Of a DNA stretch of 64,000 bases, positions 51,808 through 61,351 are shown one piece after another. Origin of the DNA: Pseudomonas quercus (GTDB lineage: Bacteria > Pseudomonadota > Gammaproteobacteria > Pseudomonadales > Pseudomonadaceae); NCBI RefSeq assembly GCF_012033695.1, contig NZ_JAAVJI010000001.1, positions 372,001-436,000 of the forward strand. Reading direction: 5' to 3'. Numbering within the stretch: the stretch's first letter is position 1; every line of letters begins with the position of its first letter. Position numbers and translations under genes: made by a program. The notes beneath the pieces were generated by a model. That model was not told where the DNA came from. It worked only from the letters and a program-made list of their open reading frames with translations, and searched no databases.

Positions 51808-52026
51808 ATCACGCGGGCCGTCGTTACAATGCCGGGGGCAAAACTAACTGGGTGGTACAGGAATATCAGCCGCCCTATCAGGCGTCAATATTGCCTTGGC
51901 GGTAGCCTATGAATAAGTGCGATAACCGAACGGTAGGTTACTCAAGATAGCGGCGCAAATGTGCACCTGATCGGGCACTTGCCCTCGCCGGTAGAGTCGA
52001 ACCGCATCATTGTAACGGGTGCTCGC

Positions 52027-52524
52027 ATGAACGGGTGGAATGAAGTGGTAACGGCCTTGCAGGAAGAATTCGCTGACATTGCCGATGTGGAGCAGTTGAC
52101 CAAGGTCACGGCTCGGTTGCTGGTCGCAGCCTTGCTAGGCGGTATCCTGGGGTTTCAGCGGGAACAGAAAGGGAAGGCGGCTGGCGTGCGGACCCACATG
52201 CTGGTGTCTATCGGCGCTGCGCTGTTCGTGATGGTCCCGCAAATGGCGGGTTCAGAGGCCGATGCTTTAAGCCGGGTTGTGCAAGGCATTGTCGCAGGTA
52301 TCGGTTTTCTAGGCGCCGGGACGATTCTGAAGGGTAGCCAGCTCAACACCCACGATGTAAAGGGGCTTACCACGGCTGCTGGCCTTTGGATGACGGCAGC
52401 TATTGGTACAGCTGCAGGGCTTGGCCGAGAGGCCACGGCAGTGCTTAGCACGGTATTGGCGTGGGGCGTGCTGTCACTGGGGCCTCTTATTGCGCAGCGC
52501 GTGGAGGAAAAAACAGAACATTAA
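52027..52524 (+). CDS. MgtC/SapB family membrane protein
   Basis: This 165-residue protein has four or five helices. The core LLVAALLGGILGFQREQKGKAAGVRTHMLV and GIGFLGAGTILKG define the MgtC/SapB family. Members are linked to Mg limitation, intracellular survival or control of ATP synthase, but this short form lacks the C-terminal ACT-like domain of MgtC, so transport or regulatory function is unknown. ATG 52027 begins a reasonable N-terminus. It converges on the methyltransferase with 5 bp between stops. Confidence 0.88.
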   Translation: MNGWNEVVTALQEEFADIADVEQLTKVTARLLVAALLGGILGFQREQKGKAAGVRTHMLVSIGAALFVMVPQMAGSEADALSRVVQGIVAGIGFLGAGTILKGSQLNTHDVKGLTTAAGLWMTAAIGTAAGLGREATAVLSTVLAWGVLSLGPLIAQRVEEKTEH

Positions 52525-52529
52525 GTCGG

Positions 52530-53324
52530 TTAGGGCAGGATTTTCACCGTCCTTACCGCATGCGTTTCATAGGGCACGCTGACTTCCGCTTTGCCGGCCA
52601 GCTCGGGATGGTGTGCGATCAGTTCGCGCACCTCGGCGATGATCTTGGCTTTTTCGTCCTCTGGGCGGGCCGCAATGAAGCTGATGGATTTTATCCGACG
52701 TACGATAACGTCCTCAGGGCTTCCAGTGTGCAGGTGCTGCCAGGTGGCTTCCCTGAGGGGTGCATAGCCTCGCTTGATACCGTCCAGCAACGGCTCGCGC
52801 CAACGGTTATCGTAGTAGCGAGGCTGCTCACCGGCATAACGATTGACGATGTTGGCCAGCTCGCCGACCCACCCCACACGGGTGTCGCGCACGTTCCAGA
52901 ACAGCCCTAGGTGCCCACCCGGTTTAAGCACACGATGGATTTCTGCCATGGCCTTCTCGCTGGCGAACAAATGAAAGGACTGGGCACAGATCACGGCATT
53001 CATGCTGCCGGAGGCGAGCGGCAGGTCTTCTGCAACACCATCCAGTACAGGCACTGAGGGTACATTGCGTTCGAAACGGGCCCGCATGCTGGCTTCTGGT
53101 TCCACAGCAGTCACATCGGCCCGGAGTTCAGCCAGCAGGCGTGTGAATTTGCCCGTCCCTGAGCCAAGGTCAAGGACCTTGGTCTGGTTCTTGATCTGCA
53201 TTTCATCGGCCAGCCACTTCTTGATAGCTGGCGGGTAGCCAGGCCGGCCTTGATCATAGGTATCGGACACCAAGCCAAAGCCTGGAAATCTGGGCAAATG
53301 AAGCAATTGGGCAACATTCTTCAT
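52530..53324 (-). CDS. Class I SAM-dependent methyltransferase
   Basis: This is a 264-residue methyltransferase of the type-11 fold: motif I VLDLGSGTGKFTRLLAEL, then VTAVEPEASMRARF, and motif IV-like AVICAQSFHLF, with IHRVLKPGGHLGLFWNVRD. The acceptor is unknown; small-molecule methylation is usual. It has no evident operon partners. Confidence 0.87.
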   Translation of the reverse strand: MKNVAQLLHLPRFPGFGLVSDTYDQGRPGYPPAIKKWLADEMQIKNQTKVLDLGSGTGKFTRLLAELRADVTAVEPEASMRARFERNVPSVPVLDGVAEDLPLASGSMNAVICAQSFHLFASEKAMAEIHRVLKPGGHLGLFWNVRDTRVGWVGELANIVNRYAGEQPRYYDNRWREPLLDGIKRGYAPLREATWQHLHTGSPEDVIVRRIKSISFIAARPEDEKAKIIAEVRELIAHHPELAGKAEVSVPYETHAVRTVKILP

Positions 53325-53442
53325 GGTAGTCCCTCAAGCAACGGGCTCAGGCGAGATAAGCATTCTGGTAGCAACGCTGCAATGCCTATGATTAGCGTAG
53401 CTCACCCCTGAATACGCGTTGGGGGATTCTGGCCGCTTATCA

Positions 53443-54363
53443 TCAACCTAGCGCGGACACTTGAAGGTTTTGCTCAGTGAGCCTCTGTACGGCCAGGCGC
53501 CTGTAATCGCTAGGCGTCATGCCCTTGAGCTGCTGGAAGCGACGATTGAAGTTGGAAATATTATTGAAGCCGGATTCGAAACAGACGTCGGTGACAGGGG
53601 TATGGCCATCGGCAAGCAGCTCGCAGGATTTGCTGATCCGTAACCGGTTCACAAACTCTACAAAGCTTCGCCCGGTGGATTGCTTGAACACGCGAGAGAA
53701 ATAAGTCGGCTTCATGTTCAGGTGGTCCGCAACTTCCTCCAGGCACAGCTCTCGGCCGTAGTGCGCAAAAATATAGTCCACCGCGCGATTGGTACGCTCC
53801 ATATTACTGTCATCGGCAAGCGCTGCCGCACTCGTCGCGGACAGCAGGGCGTAGTCATGGGTATTGGCGAGGGCTTCCATCAGCACCAGAAAATACCCCA
53901 GGCGGCTTACCCCGGTAGTTTGGGCGATCAATGCCATCAACCGGTCCGCTTCATGTATCAGGGCCTTGTCCTTGAATTCGATGCCGTAGCGGGCTCTGTC
54001 CAGCAGCGGGGCGAGGGTTTTCAGCTCGGCAAACACAGCATGGGCGGACTCGAACAATACATCGGTGAAGTTCACCAGCATGTCCCGCTGGGGAAAGTGC
54101 TGGCATTCCTCCACTTGGCTGATCCAGTTGTGAGGAAGGTTGGGCCCTGTAAGAAACAGGCTCCCAGGCGTGAAGTTGCCTATGTAATCCCCAATGAATA
54201 CTTTCCCTGAGCTGGCGGTGATCAGGTGCAGTTCGTATTCCTTGTGAAAGTGCCACCTCACCAGTGGGCAAGGAAACCCATGCTGGCGATAGATAATGGA
54301 TAACCCTTCATGGTCATCCATCAGCTCGTATGAAGGGTCTGTGCTGCGGGCGGCTCTGGTCAT
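53443..54363 (-). CDS. AraC-family transcriptional regulator
   Basis: This 306-residue activator has an N-terminal cupin (VRWHFHKEYELHLI, FTPGSLFLTGPNLPHNW) and a C-terminal double HTH (LCLEEVADHLNMKPTYFSRVFKQSTGRSFVEFVNRLR, CFESGFNNISNFNRRFQQLKGMTPSDYR, each shorter than the whole domain). The class includes sugar and polyol regulators. No catabolic gene is adjacent. A CTTATAAG palindrome lies about 77 bp upstream and is shared with the RpiR gene region, hinting at cross-regulation. Confidence 0.88.
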   Translation of the reverse strand: MTRAARSTDPSYELMDDHEGLSIIYRQHGFPCPLVRWHFHKEYELHLITASSGKVFIGDYIGNFTPGSLFLTGPNLPHNWISQVEECQHFPQRDMLVNFTDVLFESAHAVFAELKTLAPLLDRARYGIEFKDKALIHEADRLMALIAQTTGVSRLGYFLVLMEALANTHDYALLSATSAAALADDSNMERTNRAVDYIFAHYGRELCLEEVADHLNMKPTYFSRVFKQSTGRSFVEFVNRLRISKSCELLADGHTPVTDVCFESGFNNISNFNRRFQQLKGMTPSDYRRLAVQRLTEQNLQVSALG

Positions 54364-54439
54364 GACGCGGCCTGCTCATTGTTATGGTGCACCATAGTCG
54401 CCAATCGCAAGCAGGATTGGCAACATGTTCTAAACCTGC

Positions 54440-54450
54440 CTTATAAGAGG
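54440..54450. promoter_or_regulatory. TATAAGAGG site upstream of the AraC gene
   Basis: CTTATAAG (54440-54447) is a perfect palindrome extended to TATAAGAGG (54442-54450), which recurs exactly at 55597-55605. A related CTTATA-N7-TATAAG dyad is at 55369-55387. Confidence 0.4.
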
Positions 54451-54461
54451 TGTCGCAAGCC

Positions 54462-55355
54462 TTAGCCTTTGCTGCCCTTGAAGCGAAGGCTATTGATAGC
54501 CTCTTGTGCCTGTCGCATGGCTTGGCTTGCCTTGCCCTCGCAGCGGTGACGGATGCTGGATGCCAGCGCTTCGATGATACTGAGCGCGCTAGCCGTGCTT
54601 TCACCTAGTACAGGGTGATTGCCTGGGGCATATAAGGTAAAGCTAGCGTGCCGCGCCAAAGGCGACGCGGGTGAGTCCGTAATCGCCAGCACTTGAGCTT
54701 TTCGGCTGAGGGCATACCGCGCCAAGGCAGTGACCTCTTCACTGTAGGGTGGCAAGGCAATTGCCAGCAGTACATCCGAGGGGCCGATACCTGCCAGCCG
54801 ACAGGCCGCTGCTTCGCTGCCGCCGTCGGTACTGAGGGACAATATCTGATGGCACACGGGTAGGAAGGCCGTAGCCGCCAGCCCTGCCAGGTGGTGGCAA
54901 GGTCCGAACCCGAGCGTGTACAGGCGGTTTGCCTTGACCAAGGCGTCTGCCACGCTGCTGAAGGTCGCTTCGGCATTAGCGGCCAAGGTGGCGTCCATGT
55001 TGCCTTTCGATACCCTTACTTGAAGGTCCAGGGCAAACGCGCCCCCAGGGCGCTGATGGAGTTCCTGTCGAACCTTGTCAGCGGGGGATATCAATGCCAG
55101 CAGGTTTTCAACCAGCGCCGCCCGCAGGCCAGTAAAGCCCGCGAGGTCAATGGCATGGGCCAGCCGGTTTACGGCTGCAGTAGAGGCGCCGGTTGCCAAG
55201 GCGATTTCGTCGATGTTCATGGTCGCAGAGCGCATAGGGTTGCGAAGGATGAAATCAGCCACCTTGCGTAGGGCAGGCTTGAGCGTAGGCGTAACGGTCA
55301 CGAGCCTTCTCATGACCGGCGTATCGTAGACCAGGCTGCCGGTGATATTTAACAT
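54462..55355 (-). CDS. MurR/RpiR-family transcriptional regulator
   Basis: This is a 297-residue regulator with an N-terminal RpiR HTH (LRKVADFILRNPMRSATM, IALATGASTAAVNRLAHAI) and a C-terminal SIS domain (LYTLGFGPCHHLAGLA, PSDVLLAIALPPYSEEV) that binds phosphosugars. It lies 98 bp upstream of the AraC gene on the same strand. Dyads with TATAAG flank both genes. The target pathway is not in the window. Confidence 0.88.
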   Translation of the reverse strand: MLNITGSLVYDTPVMRRLVTVTPTLKPALRKVADFILRNPMRSATMNIDEIALATGASTAAVNRLAHAIDLAGFTGLRAALVENLLALISPADKVRQELHQRPGGAFALDLQVRVSKGNMDATLAANAEATFSSVADALVKANRLYTLGFGPCHHLAGLAATAFLPVCHQILSLSTDGGSEAAACRLAGIGPSDVLLAIALPPYSEEVTALARYALSRKAQVLAITDSPASPLARHASFTLYAPGNHPVLGESTASALSIIEALASSIRHRCEGKASQAMRQAQEAINSLRFKGSKG

Positions 55356-55368
55356 GATCCTACCCTCG

Positions 55369-55387
55369 CTTATAAAGCTTGTATAAG
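55369..55387. promoter_or_regulatory. Inverted repeat upstream of the RpiR gene
   Basis: CTTATA (55369-55374) and TATAAG (55382-55387) are inverted repeats separated by 7 nt, 14 bp from the RpiR ATG. This is a plausible autoregulatory operator of this AT-rich-site family. Confidence 0.45.
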
Positions 55388-55733
55388 AAAATTCCTACCC
55401 GAGTGTAGCCTGTTAAAAATGGGGATCCAAGCAAATAGTGGTTGAAATTTGCTCTTATGTGACCGGCCAGTACTAATTTTGACGCCTATTCATAGTTTCC
55501 GACAGAGCATTGACGTGTTGAAAGTACGCTTACAGTTTTTCTTAGATGAAAATTCTAAAAATCCGTTTAAATTCAATAGTTTGTTAGTATGGATCCTATA
55601 AGAGGCTTTGTAATGCTAGGTGCCTTCCTTTTTTCGAAATAGCCAACGACTAAATGCTGAACTGGCCGGCAAGGCCATTCAACGCGACAATAGGGAAGGA
55701 GTTGGTAGGCAGTAGTGAAAGGCGAGGAGGGGG

Positions 55734-55761
55734 CGCATGGACAGCAGGTGCTGTCCATGCG
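55734..55761. repeat. Perfect 13-bp dyad with 2-nt spacer
   Basis: CGCATGGACAGCA (55734-55746) and TGCTGTCCATGCG (55749-55761) are exact inverted copies. TTGTACAA follows at 55762. It lies 28 bp past the response-regulator stop (minus strand) without a T-run; it could be a terminator hairpin or a protein-binding site. Confidence 0.6.
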
Positions 55762-55788
55762 TTGTACAAGGTTTATAGAAGGTGGGGA

Positions 55789-56178
55789 TTATAGAGGGCG
55801 GGTGGAGCGCTGTACCAGCAGGGCATTGACCGTGTCGCGGAGGCTATCGATGGTAAACGGCTTACTCAGCAACTGCGCACCGGCCGGAAGCTCCAGCGTA
55901 TTACCGTAGCCACTGGCAACCAGCACGGGAATGTTTGGGCGCAGGAGCAGTGCTTCGCGGGCCAGGTCCAGGCCCGTGCGGTCAGCGGCGTCGCACAACC
56001 CTACGTCTGTTACCAGCAGGTCGACAGGGTTGTCACCTTGAAGCGCCGCCAAGGCCGGGTCCCACCCATCGGCCTCCAGTACTTGGAAATCGAGCTCTTC
56101 AAGCACGTCCACCATCAGCATGCGAACGATATCATCGTCCTCGACCACGAGGATGGTAGGGGTGTCGGATGAAGACAT
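55789..56178 (-). CDS. Single-domain response regulator
   Basis: This 129-residue receiver domain has the acidic pocket ILVVEDDD, a phospho-acceptor in LLVTDVGLCD, and the conserved Lys in LLSKPF. No output domain is present. ATG 56178 begins the fold (MSSSDTPTIL); the frame is open upstream. It is divergent from the hybrid kinase and probably receives phosphate from one of the two kinases of the cluster. Confidence 0.88.
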   Translation of the reverse strand: MSSSDTPTILVVEDDDIVRMLMVDVLEELDFQVLEADGWDPALAALQGDNPVDLLVTDVGLCDAADRTGLDLAREALLLRPNIPVLVASGYGNTLELPAGAQLLSKPFTIDSLRDTVNALLVQRSTRPL

Positions 56179-56355
56179 GGATACATTCCGTAGGTTAGGT
56201 AAGGTGCAGGCGACGCAATCAGGGGCAATGGCCAATGAGCCTGGACATTGTCGCGGTGCCTGTAGAGCCTGGCGCGCGTCGCGGGCGCTATCCTACGTTA
56301 AATTGTGTTGCCCACTAAGCTATTTCAGCCATTCGGCGCCCAGAAAGCTGTGTAG

Positions 56356-59300
56356 ATGAGGACCTCGCACGAAATTTCCGGCAAACTTCCGCTGTTGTCC
56401 TCCAACCGGGCCATGGATATGACCAAAGCGTTTTCCCTCAATGAGTTTGCTTTTCGCAAGATTCTCATGCGCAACGTCGCGCTGCCATTGGGCGTCGGCG
56501 TGCTCAGCATGTTGGTGTTCGCCGGATTGCTGGCGTATTTGTTGAATGTGATCGGCTGGGTTGACCATACCGACAGGGTGATCAATAACGCCAACCAGGC
56601 TATAAAGCTGTCGGTAGACATGGAAACCGGCATGCGCGGGTTTTTGCTGACCGGTGACGAGCATTTCCTGGACCCCTACGAGGTGGCCAAGCCGCGTATT
56701 GCTACCGAACTCGAAGGGCTAAAGGCGCTGGTCAGTGATAACCCGCAGCAGGTGGACAGGCTTAACCGCCTGCAGGGCCTGCAGAATGCCTGGAACGCGT
56801 TTGGTGCCGAAATGATTGCCATGCGCCGGCAGGGCCAGGACTACCGCAGCGCCATACAAGCCGGCCAGGGCAAACGCCTTACGGATGAAATCCGAGCCGA
56901 ATATGAGGCGTTCGTTGCGACTGAACAGCAACTTCGGCTGGAGCGCAGCCAGGAGGTCACACGTACCACATGGACAGCCATTGCACTCTACCTGAGCTTT
57001 GTACTGGTACTCAGTGGCCTGCTGGCCTACCGTGGCCGCCGTGATCTGATCAACCTGTCCCACCAATACGGCGAGATTCTCGACGCCCAGAGCCTGAGCG
57101 CTGAACGCCTCGAAGTTCAGGCCTGGTTGCGCAATGGGCAGACCGAGTTGGCTGAAGAGGTGCTCGGCCAGCTTACTTTGCAGGCATTGGGTAGCAATGT
57201 GCTGAAATTCTGCTCGCGCTACCTGGGCTCTGTAGTGGGCGCTTTATATGTACGGGATGAGCAGAGCAATCTTCGCCGTGTCGCCACTTATGGGTTTTCC
57301 CGTGAGCAGGAGGGGCGAGACCATGTCATACGCGGGGCTGAGGGGATTGTAGGGCAGACTGCCCAGCAAGGTCGCCTGCATCGGCTGGATGACGTGCCCA
57401 CGGATTATTTCAAGGTGAGTTCCGCCTTGGGCGAGGGGCTGCCGCGCGCTGTGGCTATATTGCCAGCCTTGGACGATGGCCAGGTCAATGCGGTGCTGGA
57501 GCTGGGCTTTCTTCGCCCCCTCACAGACCGTGATATCGCCTTCCTCGAACTGGTGAGCGGAAATATCGGTACTTCTGTGGAAGCGGCGCGCTACCGTCAA
57601 CGTCTTCAGGAAGTGCTGGCCGAAACCCAGCAGCTCAACGAGGAACTCCAAGTTCAGCAGGAAGAACTCAAGACCGCCAACGAAGAGCTTGAAGAGCAGT
57701 CAAGAGTACTTAAAGAGTCTCAGGCCTACCTGGAAACCCAGCAGGCCGAGCTGGAACAGACCAACGAACAGCTGGCTGAGCGCACCGAAGCGCTGGCAAA
57801 CCAGCGAGATGCCCTCAAGCATGCCCAGGTACAACTGGAGGAGCGGGCGGACGAGCTTCAGCGTTCCAGCCGCTACAAATCCGAGTTTCTCGCCAACATG
57901 TCTCACGAGCTTCGCACGCCGCTCAATAGCTCGCTGATCCTGGCCAAGTTGTTGGCTGAAAACCCTGATGGCAACTTGAGTGGGGACCAGGTGAAATTTG
58001 CCGAGTCCATCTATTCGGCGGGTAACGACCTGCTTAACCTTATTAACGATATTCTGGACATCTCCAAGGTGGAGGCCGGCAAACTGGATGTACGCCCGGA
58101 AACGACCAGTGTGCCGCGGTTAGCCGATAGCCTTAGAGGCTTGTTCCAGCCGGTAGCGGCAAACAAGGGCCTGGATTTTCAGGTTGTGGTTGAGGACGAA
58201 GCACCGGCTTCCCTGTTTACGGACAGGCAACGGGTGGAGCAGATCGTCAAGAACCTGCTTTCCAACGCCATCAAGTTCACCGAACAAGGGCAAGTGCGCC
58301 TTACCATTGCCCGTGAAAGCGATGACAGTGTGGCGTTCGTGGTGCGCGACTCGGGTATCGGCATTGAACCCGCCCAGCAACAGGTCATTTTCGAAGCCTT
58401 CCGCCAGGCCGATGGCACCACCAGCCGGCGTTACGGAGGCACGGGCTTGGGGCTGTCTATCTCGCGGGACCTTGCAACGTTGCTGGGCGGTACCATCAGT
58501 GTGAGCAGTGCGCTAGGCGGCGGAAGTACCTTTACATTGGTGCTTCCTACGAACTATGAAGCGGGTGCCGCCGTTGCTCCTGTCCCGAGCATTGCGGCTC
58601 ATCGGCACGCCAGCGCCCCGGCGCCTGTTGCACCTGTACCCCTGCCTGCACCCACGCCGCCGTCGGTCAGTATCCCTCGGTTCCCTGATGACCGAGACCT
58701 GGAATCCTCAGCTCAGCGCTGCATTCTGGTGATAGAGGATGAGCCCAGCTTTGCACGCATTCTGTATGACTTGGCCCACGAGCTTAACTACCGGTGCTTG
58801 GTTGCCCACGGGGCTGACGAGGGTTATATGCTGGCCGAGCAGTTCCTGCCAGATGCGGTATTGCTGGACATGCGCCTTCCAGACCATTCCGGCCTTACCG
58901 TGCTCCAGCGGCTTAAAGAGCAGGCCACCACCCGGCATATTCCGGTTCACGTGATTTCCGTGGAAGACAGGGTGGAAGCGGCGATGCACATGGGGGCTGT
59001 GGGCTATGCCGTGAAGCCGACGTCGCGTGAAGAGTTGAAGTCTGTGTTTGCCCGGCTTGAGGCCAAGCTCACACAAAAGCTCAAGCACATTCTATTGGTC
59101 GAAGATGACGACCTTCAGCGCGACAGCATTGCCCGGCTGATCGGTGACGACGACATCGAAATCACAGCCGTCGGGTACGCTCAGGAGGCGCTCGACCTGC
59201 TGCGTGACAACATCTACGACTGCATGATCATCGACCTCAAGCTTCCGGACATGCTGGGCAACGATTTGCTCAAGCGCATGTCTACGGATGAGATTCGATC

Positions 59301-59898
59301 GTTCCCACCCGTAATCGTATACACCGGCCGCAACCTCACTCGTGAAGAGGAGGCCGAGCTGCTCAAGTATTCGCGCTCGATCATTATCAAGGGTGCACGC
59401 TCTCCGGAGCGCCTGCTTGATGAGGTCACCTTGTTCCTGCATAAAGTAGAGTCGCAGCTGTCCCATGAACGGCAAAAGATGCTTAAAACGGCGCGCAGCC
59501 GGGACAAGGTGTTTGAAGGCCGCAAGATACTGGTAGTGGATGATGACGTGCGGAACATCTTCGCCCTTACCAGCGCATTGGAGCAGAAAGGGGCTGTGGT
59601 CGAAATAGGCCGCAACGGCCGTGAGGCCATTGAACGCCTGAATGCGGTGGCTGAAATCGACCTGATACTGATGGACGTGATGATGCCGGAAATGGACGGT
59701 TTCGAAGCCACACGGGAAATCAGGAAGGACCCACGCTGGCGCAAGCTGCCCATCATCGCTGTCACGGCCAAGGCCATGAAAGATGACCAGGATCGCTGCA
59801 TCAATGCGGGTGCCAACGATTACCTGGCCAAGCCCATTGAGCTTGACCGTTTGTTCTCGCTGATACGGGTGTGGTTGCCTCAATTGGAGCGCATTTAA
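56356..59898 (+). CDS. CHASE3-GAF hybrid histidine kinase with three receiver domains
   Basis: This is a 1180-residue sensor kinase. TM1 is about 40-65, an extracytoplasmic CHASE3 domain about 75-205 ([20 protein letters not shown]), TM2 about 208-226, GAF about 285-405. A long heptad coiled coil (about 427-505), very rich in Glu and Gln, runs into HisKA with His517 ([10 protein letters not shown]). The ATPase has [15 protein letters not shown] and YGGTGLGL. After a Pro/Ala linker come three receivers with Asp838, Asp960 and Asp1107. No Hpt is present. It is the first gene of an operon with cheR and cheB. ATG 56413 is an alternative start; neither has a strong ribosome site. Confidence 0.92.
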   Translation: MRTSHEISGKLPLLSSNRAMDMTKAFSLNEFAFRKILMRNVALPLGVGVLSMLVFAGLLAYLLNVIGWVDHTDRVINNANQAIKLSVDMETGMRGFLLTGDEHFLDPYEVAKPRIATELEGLKALVSDNPQQVDRLNRLQGLQNAWNAFGAEMIAMRRQGQDYRSAIQAGQGKRLTDEIRAEYEAFVATEQQLRLERSQEVTRTTWTAIALYLSFVLVLSGLLAYRGRRDLINLSHQYGEILDAQSLSAERLEVQAWLRNGQTELAEEVLGQLTLQALGSNVLKFCSRYLGSVVGALYVRDEQSNLRRVATYGFSREQEGRDHVIRGAEGIVGQTAQQGRLHRLDDVPTDYFKVSSALGEGLPRAVAILPALDDGQVNAVLELGFLRPLTDRDIAFLELVSGNIGTSVEAARYRQRLQEVLAETQQLNEELQVQQEELKTANEELEEQSRVLKESQAYLETQQAELEQTNEQLAERTEALANQRDALKHAQVQLEERADELQRSSRYKSEFLANMSHELRTPLNSSLILAKLLAENPDGNLSGDQVKFAESIYSAGNDLLNLINDILDISKVEAGKLDVRPETTSVPRLADSLRGLFQPVAANKGLDFQVVVEDEAPASLFTDRQRVEQIVKNLLSNAIKFTEQGQVRLTIARESDDSVAFVVRDSGIGIEPAQQQVIFEAFRQADGTTSRRYGGTGLGLSISRDLATLLGGTISVSSALGGGSTFTLVLPTNYEAGAAVAPVPSIAAHRHASAPAPVAPVPLPAPTPPSVSIPRFPDDRDLESSAQRCILVIEDEPSFARILYDLAHELNYRCLVAHGADEGYMLAEQFLPDAVLLDMRLPDHSGLTVLQRLKEQATTRHIPVHVISVEDRVEAAMHMGAVGYAVKPTSREELKSVFARLEAKLTQKLKHILLVEDDDLQRDSIARLIGDDDIEITAVGYAQEALDLLRDNIYDCMIIDLKLPDMLGNDLLKRMSTDEIRSFPPVIVYTGRNLTREEEAELLKYSRSIIIKGARSPERLLDEVTLFLHKVESQLSHERQKMLKTARSRDKVFEGRKILVVDDDVRNIFALTSALEQKGAVVEIGRNGREAIERLNAVAEIDLILMDVMMPEMDGFEATREIRKDPRWRKLPIIAVTAKAMKDDQDRCINAGANDYLAKPIELDRLFSLIRVWLPQLERI

Positions 59899-59936
59899 GT
59901 GTGTATGAGTGGCCAAGCGTTCAAAGGGGTATTTCG

Positions 59937-60761
59937 TTGACAAGCAGTGACCGTACCCTGGATATCGAAATCAAATTGCTGATCGAGGCGATCTACCTCA
60001 AATACAGCTACGACTTCCGGGATTATTCAGGGGCGTCTGTCAAGCGGCGCCTGCTCCACGCGTTGGGCCAGTTCGAATGCGAGACCGTGTCCCGTTTGCA
60101 GGAGCGAATGCTGCATGAGCCCGGCATGTTCTCTGAACTGCTTCAGTACCTCACTATCCCGGTCAGCGAAATGTTCCGAGACCCGGAGCACTTCCTGGCC
60201 ATTCGCCGTAATGTGGTACCGGTGCTGGAAACCTATCCTTCCCTCAAACTCTGGATTGCTGGCTGCAGTACAGGGGAGGAAGTGTACTCCCTGGCCATTC
60301 TGCTGCGTGAGGAAGGCTTGCTGGAGCGTTCGCTGATTTACGCCACAGACATCAACCCTACGTCGTTGGAGCGGGCCAAGCAGGGTATCTATTCCCTTGA
60401 GGCCATTCGGGCGTATACCGAGAGCTACCACCGTGCCGGCGGAAAACGTAGCTTCTCGGACTACTATACGGCCGCTTATGATCACGCGATTCTCGACAGC
60501 TCGCTTCGTGAGAACGTGACCTTTGCCGACCATAGCCTGGCTACGGACAGCGTTTTTTCCGAAACGCACATGGTATCCTGTCGCAATGTATTGATTTACT
60601 TTAATAAAAAACTTCAGGATCGAGCCTTCGGGTTGTTCCACGAGTCTTTGTGCCATCGGGGCTTTCTAATGCTGGGCGCCAAGGAAACCCTTGATTTCAC
60701 TGCCTATGCCGGCCGGTTCGAAGCGCTCTCTCGGCCCGAAAGAATCTATCGCAAATTGTGA
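59937..60761 (+). CDS. CheR-type protein glutamate methyltransferase (TTG start)
   Basis: This is a 274-residue CheR with an N-terminal helical domain (YSGASVKRRLLHAL), the SAM motif WIAGCSTGEEVYSLAILL, and the late motif VSCRNVLIYF. It methylates glutamates on a receptor. AAAGGGG precedes TTG 59937, and no ATG gives the right N-terminus, so a TTG start is inferred. It lacks the tetrapeptide-docking partner (no chemoreceptor in the window). The stop overlaps a possible GTG start of cheB. Confidence 0.85.
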   Translation: MTSSDRTLDIEIKLLIEAIYLKYSYDFRDYSGASVKRRLLHALGQFECETVSRLQERMLHEPGMFSELLQYLTIPVSEMFRDPEHFLAIRRNVVPVLETYPSLKLWIAGCSTGEEVYSLAILLREEGLLERSLIYATDINPTSLERAKQGIYSLEAIRAYTESYHRAGGKRSFSDYYTAAYDHAILDSSLRENVTFADHSLATDSVFSETHMVSCRNVLIYFNKKLQDRAFGLFHESLCHRGFLMLGAKETLDFTAYAGRFEALSRPERIYRKL

Positions 60762-60772
60762 GGGCTGCAAGC

Positions 60773-61351
60773 GTGAGACAAGCTTGTGAAGCTGTAGTGT
60801 TGGGCGCGTCCGCCGGCGGCGTTGAGGCAATGCTGAGTGTATTCGGCTATTTGCCTGCTGCCTTTGGTCTACCGATCGTCGCGGTATTGCACTTGCCCGA
60901 GAACCAGCCCAGCCAATTGGCCAGTGTGTTCGAACGCCGGCTGCGCCGACCCGTTCAGGAGGCCCAGGACAAGGCGCCCCTTGAGCCCGGTATGATCTAC
61001 GTGGCAGGCCCCGGCTATCACCTCTCCATTGAGCGAGACCGAAGTTTTTCGCTAAGCCAGGAGCCACGGGTGCATTTCTCTCGTCCTTCGATCGACATCC
61101 TGTTCGAGTCAGCAGCCGATGCCTATGGGGCTGGCCTGGTGGGGGTGCTCATGACAGGCGCAAGCCAGGATGGCGCCAGCGGGCTTTCCCGCATTGCCCA
61201 GGCGGGCGGCCTCACCGTGGTGCAGGACCCTGCCGAAGCTCGGATTTCAACTATGCCCCAAGCCGCATTAAGCCTTTTTCGCCCCGATCATGTGCTTACC
61301 CTGGACCGTATTGGAAGCCTATTGGCTGGCCTGGAAGCGGGCGAATGTTGA
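60773..61351 (+). CDS. CheB-type protein methylesterase (catalytic domain only)
   Basis: This protein of about 192 residues is the methylesterase domain alone, without a receiver domain. The catalytic residues are seen in GASAGG (Ser), VLHLPEN (His) and MTGASQDGASG (Asp). GTG 60773 is preferred (GAGGG 9 nt upstream); GTG 60758, overlapping the cheR stop, is also possible. It would remove methyl groups or deamidate Gln. Its start and the next gene's ATG are tightly coupled to the neighbours. Confidence 0.85.
   Translation: MRQACEAVVLGASAGGVEAMLSVFGYLPAAFGLPIVAVLHLPENQPSQLASVFERRLRRPVQEAQDKAPLEPGMIYVAGPGYHLSIERDRSFSLSQEPRVHFSRPSIDILFESAADAYGAGLVGVLMTGASQDGASGLSRIAQAGGLTVVQDPAEARISTMPQAALSLFRPDHVLTLDRIGSLLAGLEAGEC

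Larger units (their letters stand above)
55356..55788. other. Gene-free AT-rich region with dyads
   Basis: About 430 bp without a credible gene. It contains the CTTATA-N7-TATAAG dyad (55369-55387) close to the RpiR start, a TATAAGAGG site (55597-55605), and the 13-bp perfect dyad at 55734-55761. No promoter or RNA was confidently recognised. Confidence 0.5.

Noticed and set aside
54891..55271. Plus-strand frame within the RpiR gene
   Set aside because: Antisense to a well-supported RpiR regulator.
58120..58421. Minus-strand frames within the CHASE3 kinase
   Set aside because: They lie opposite the conserved ATPase domain; no independent support.
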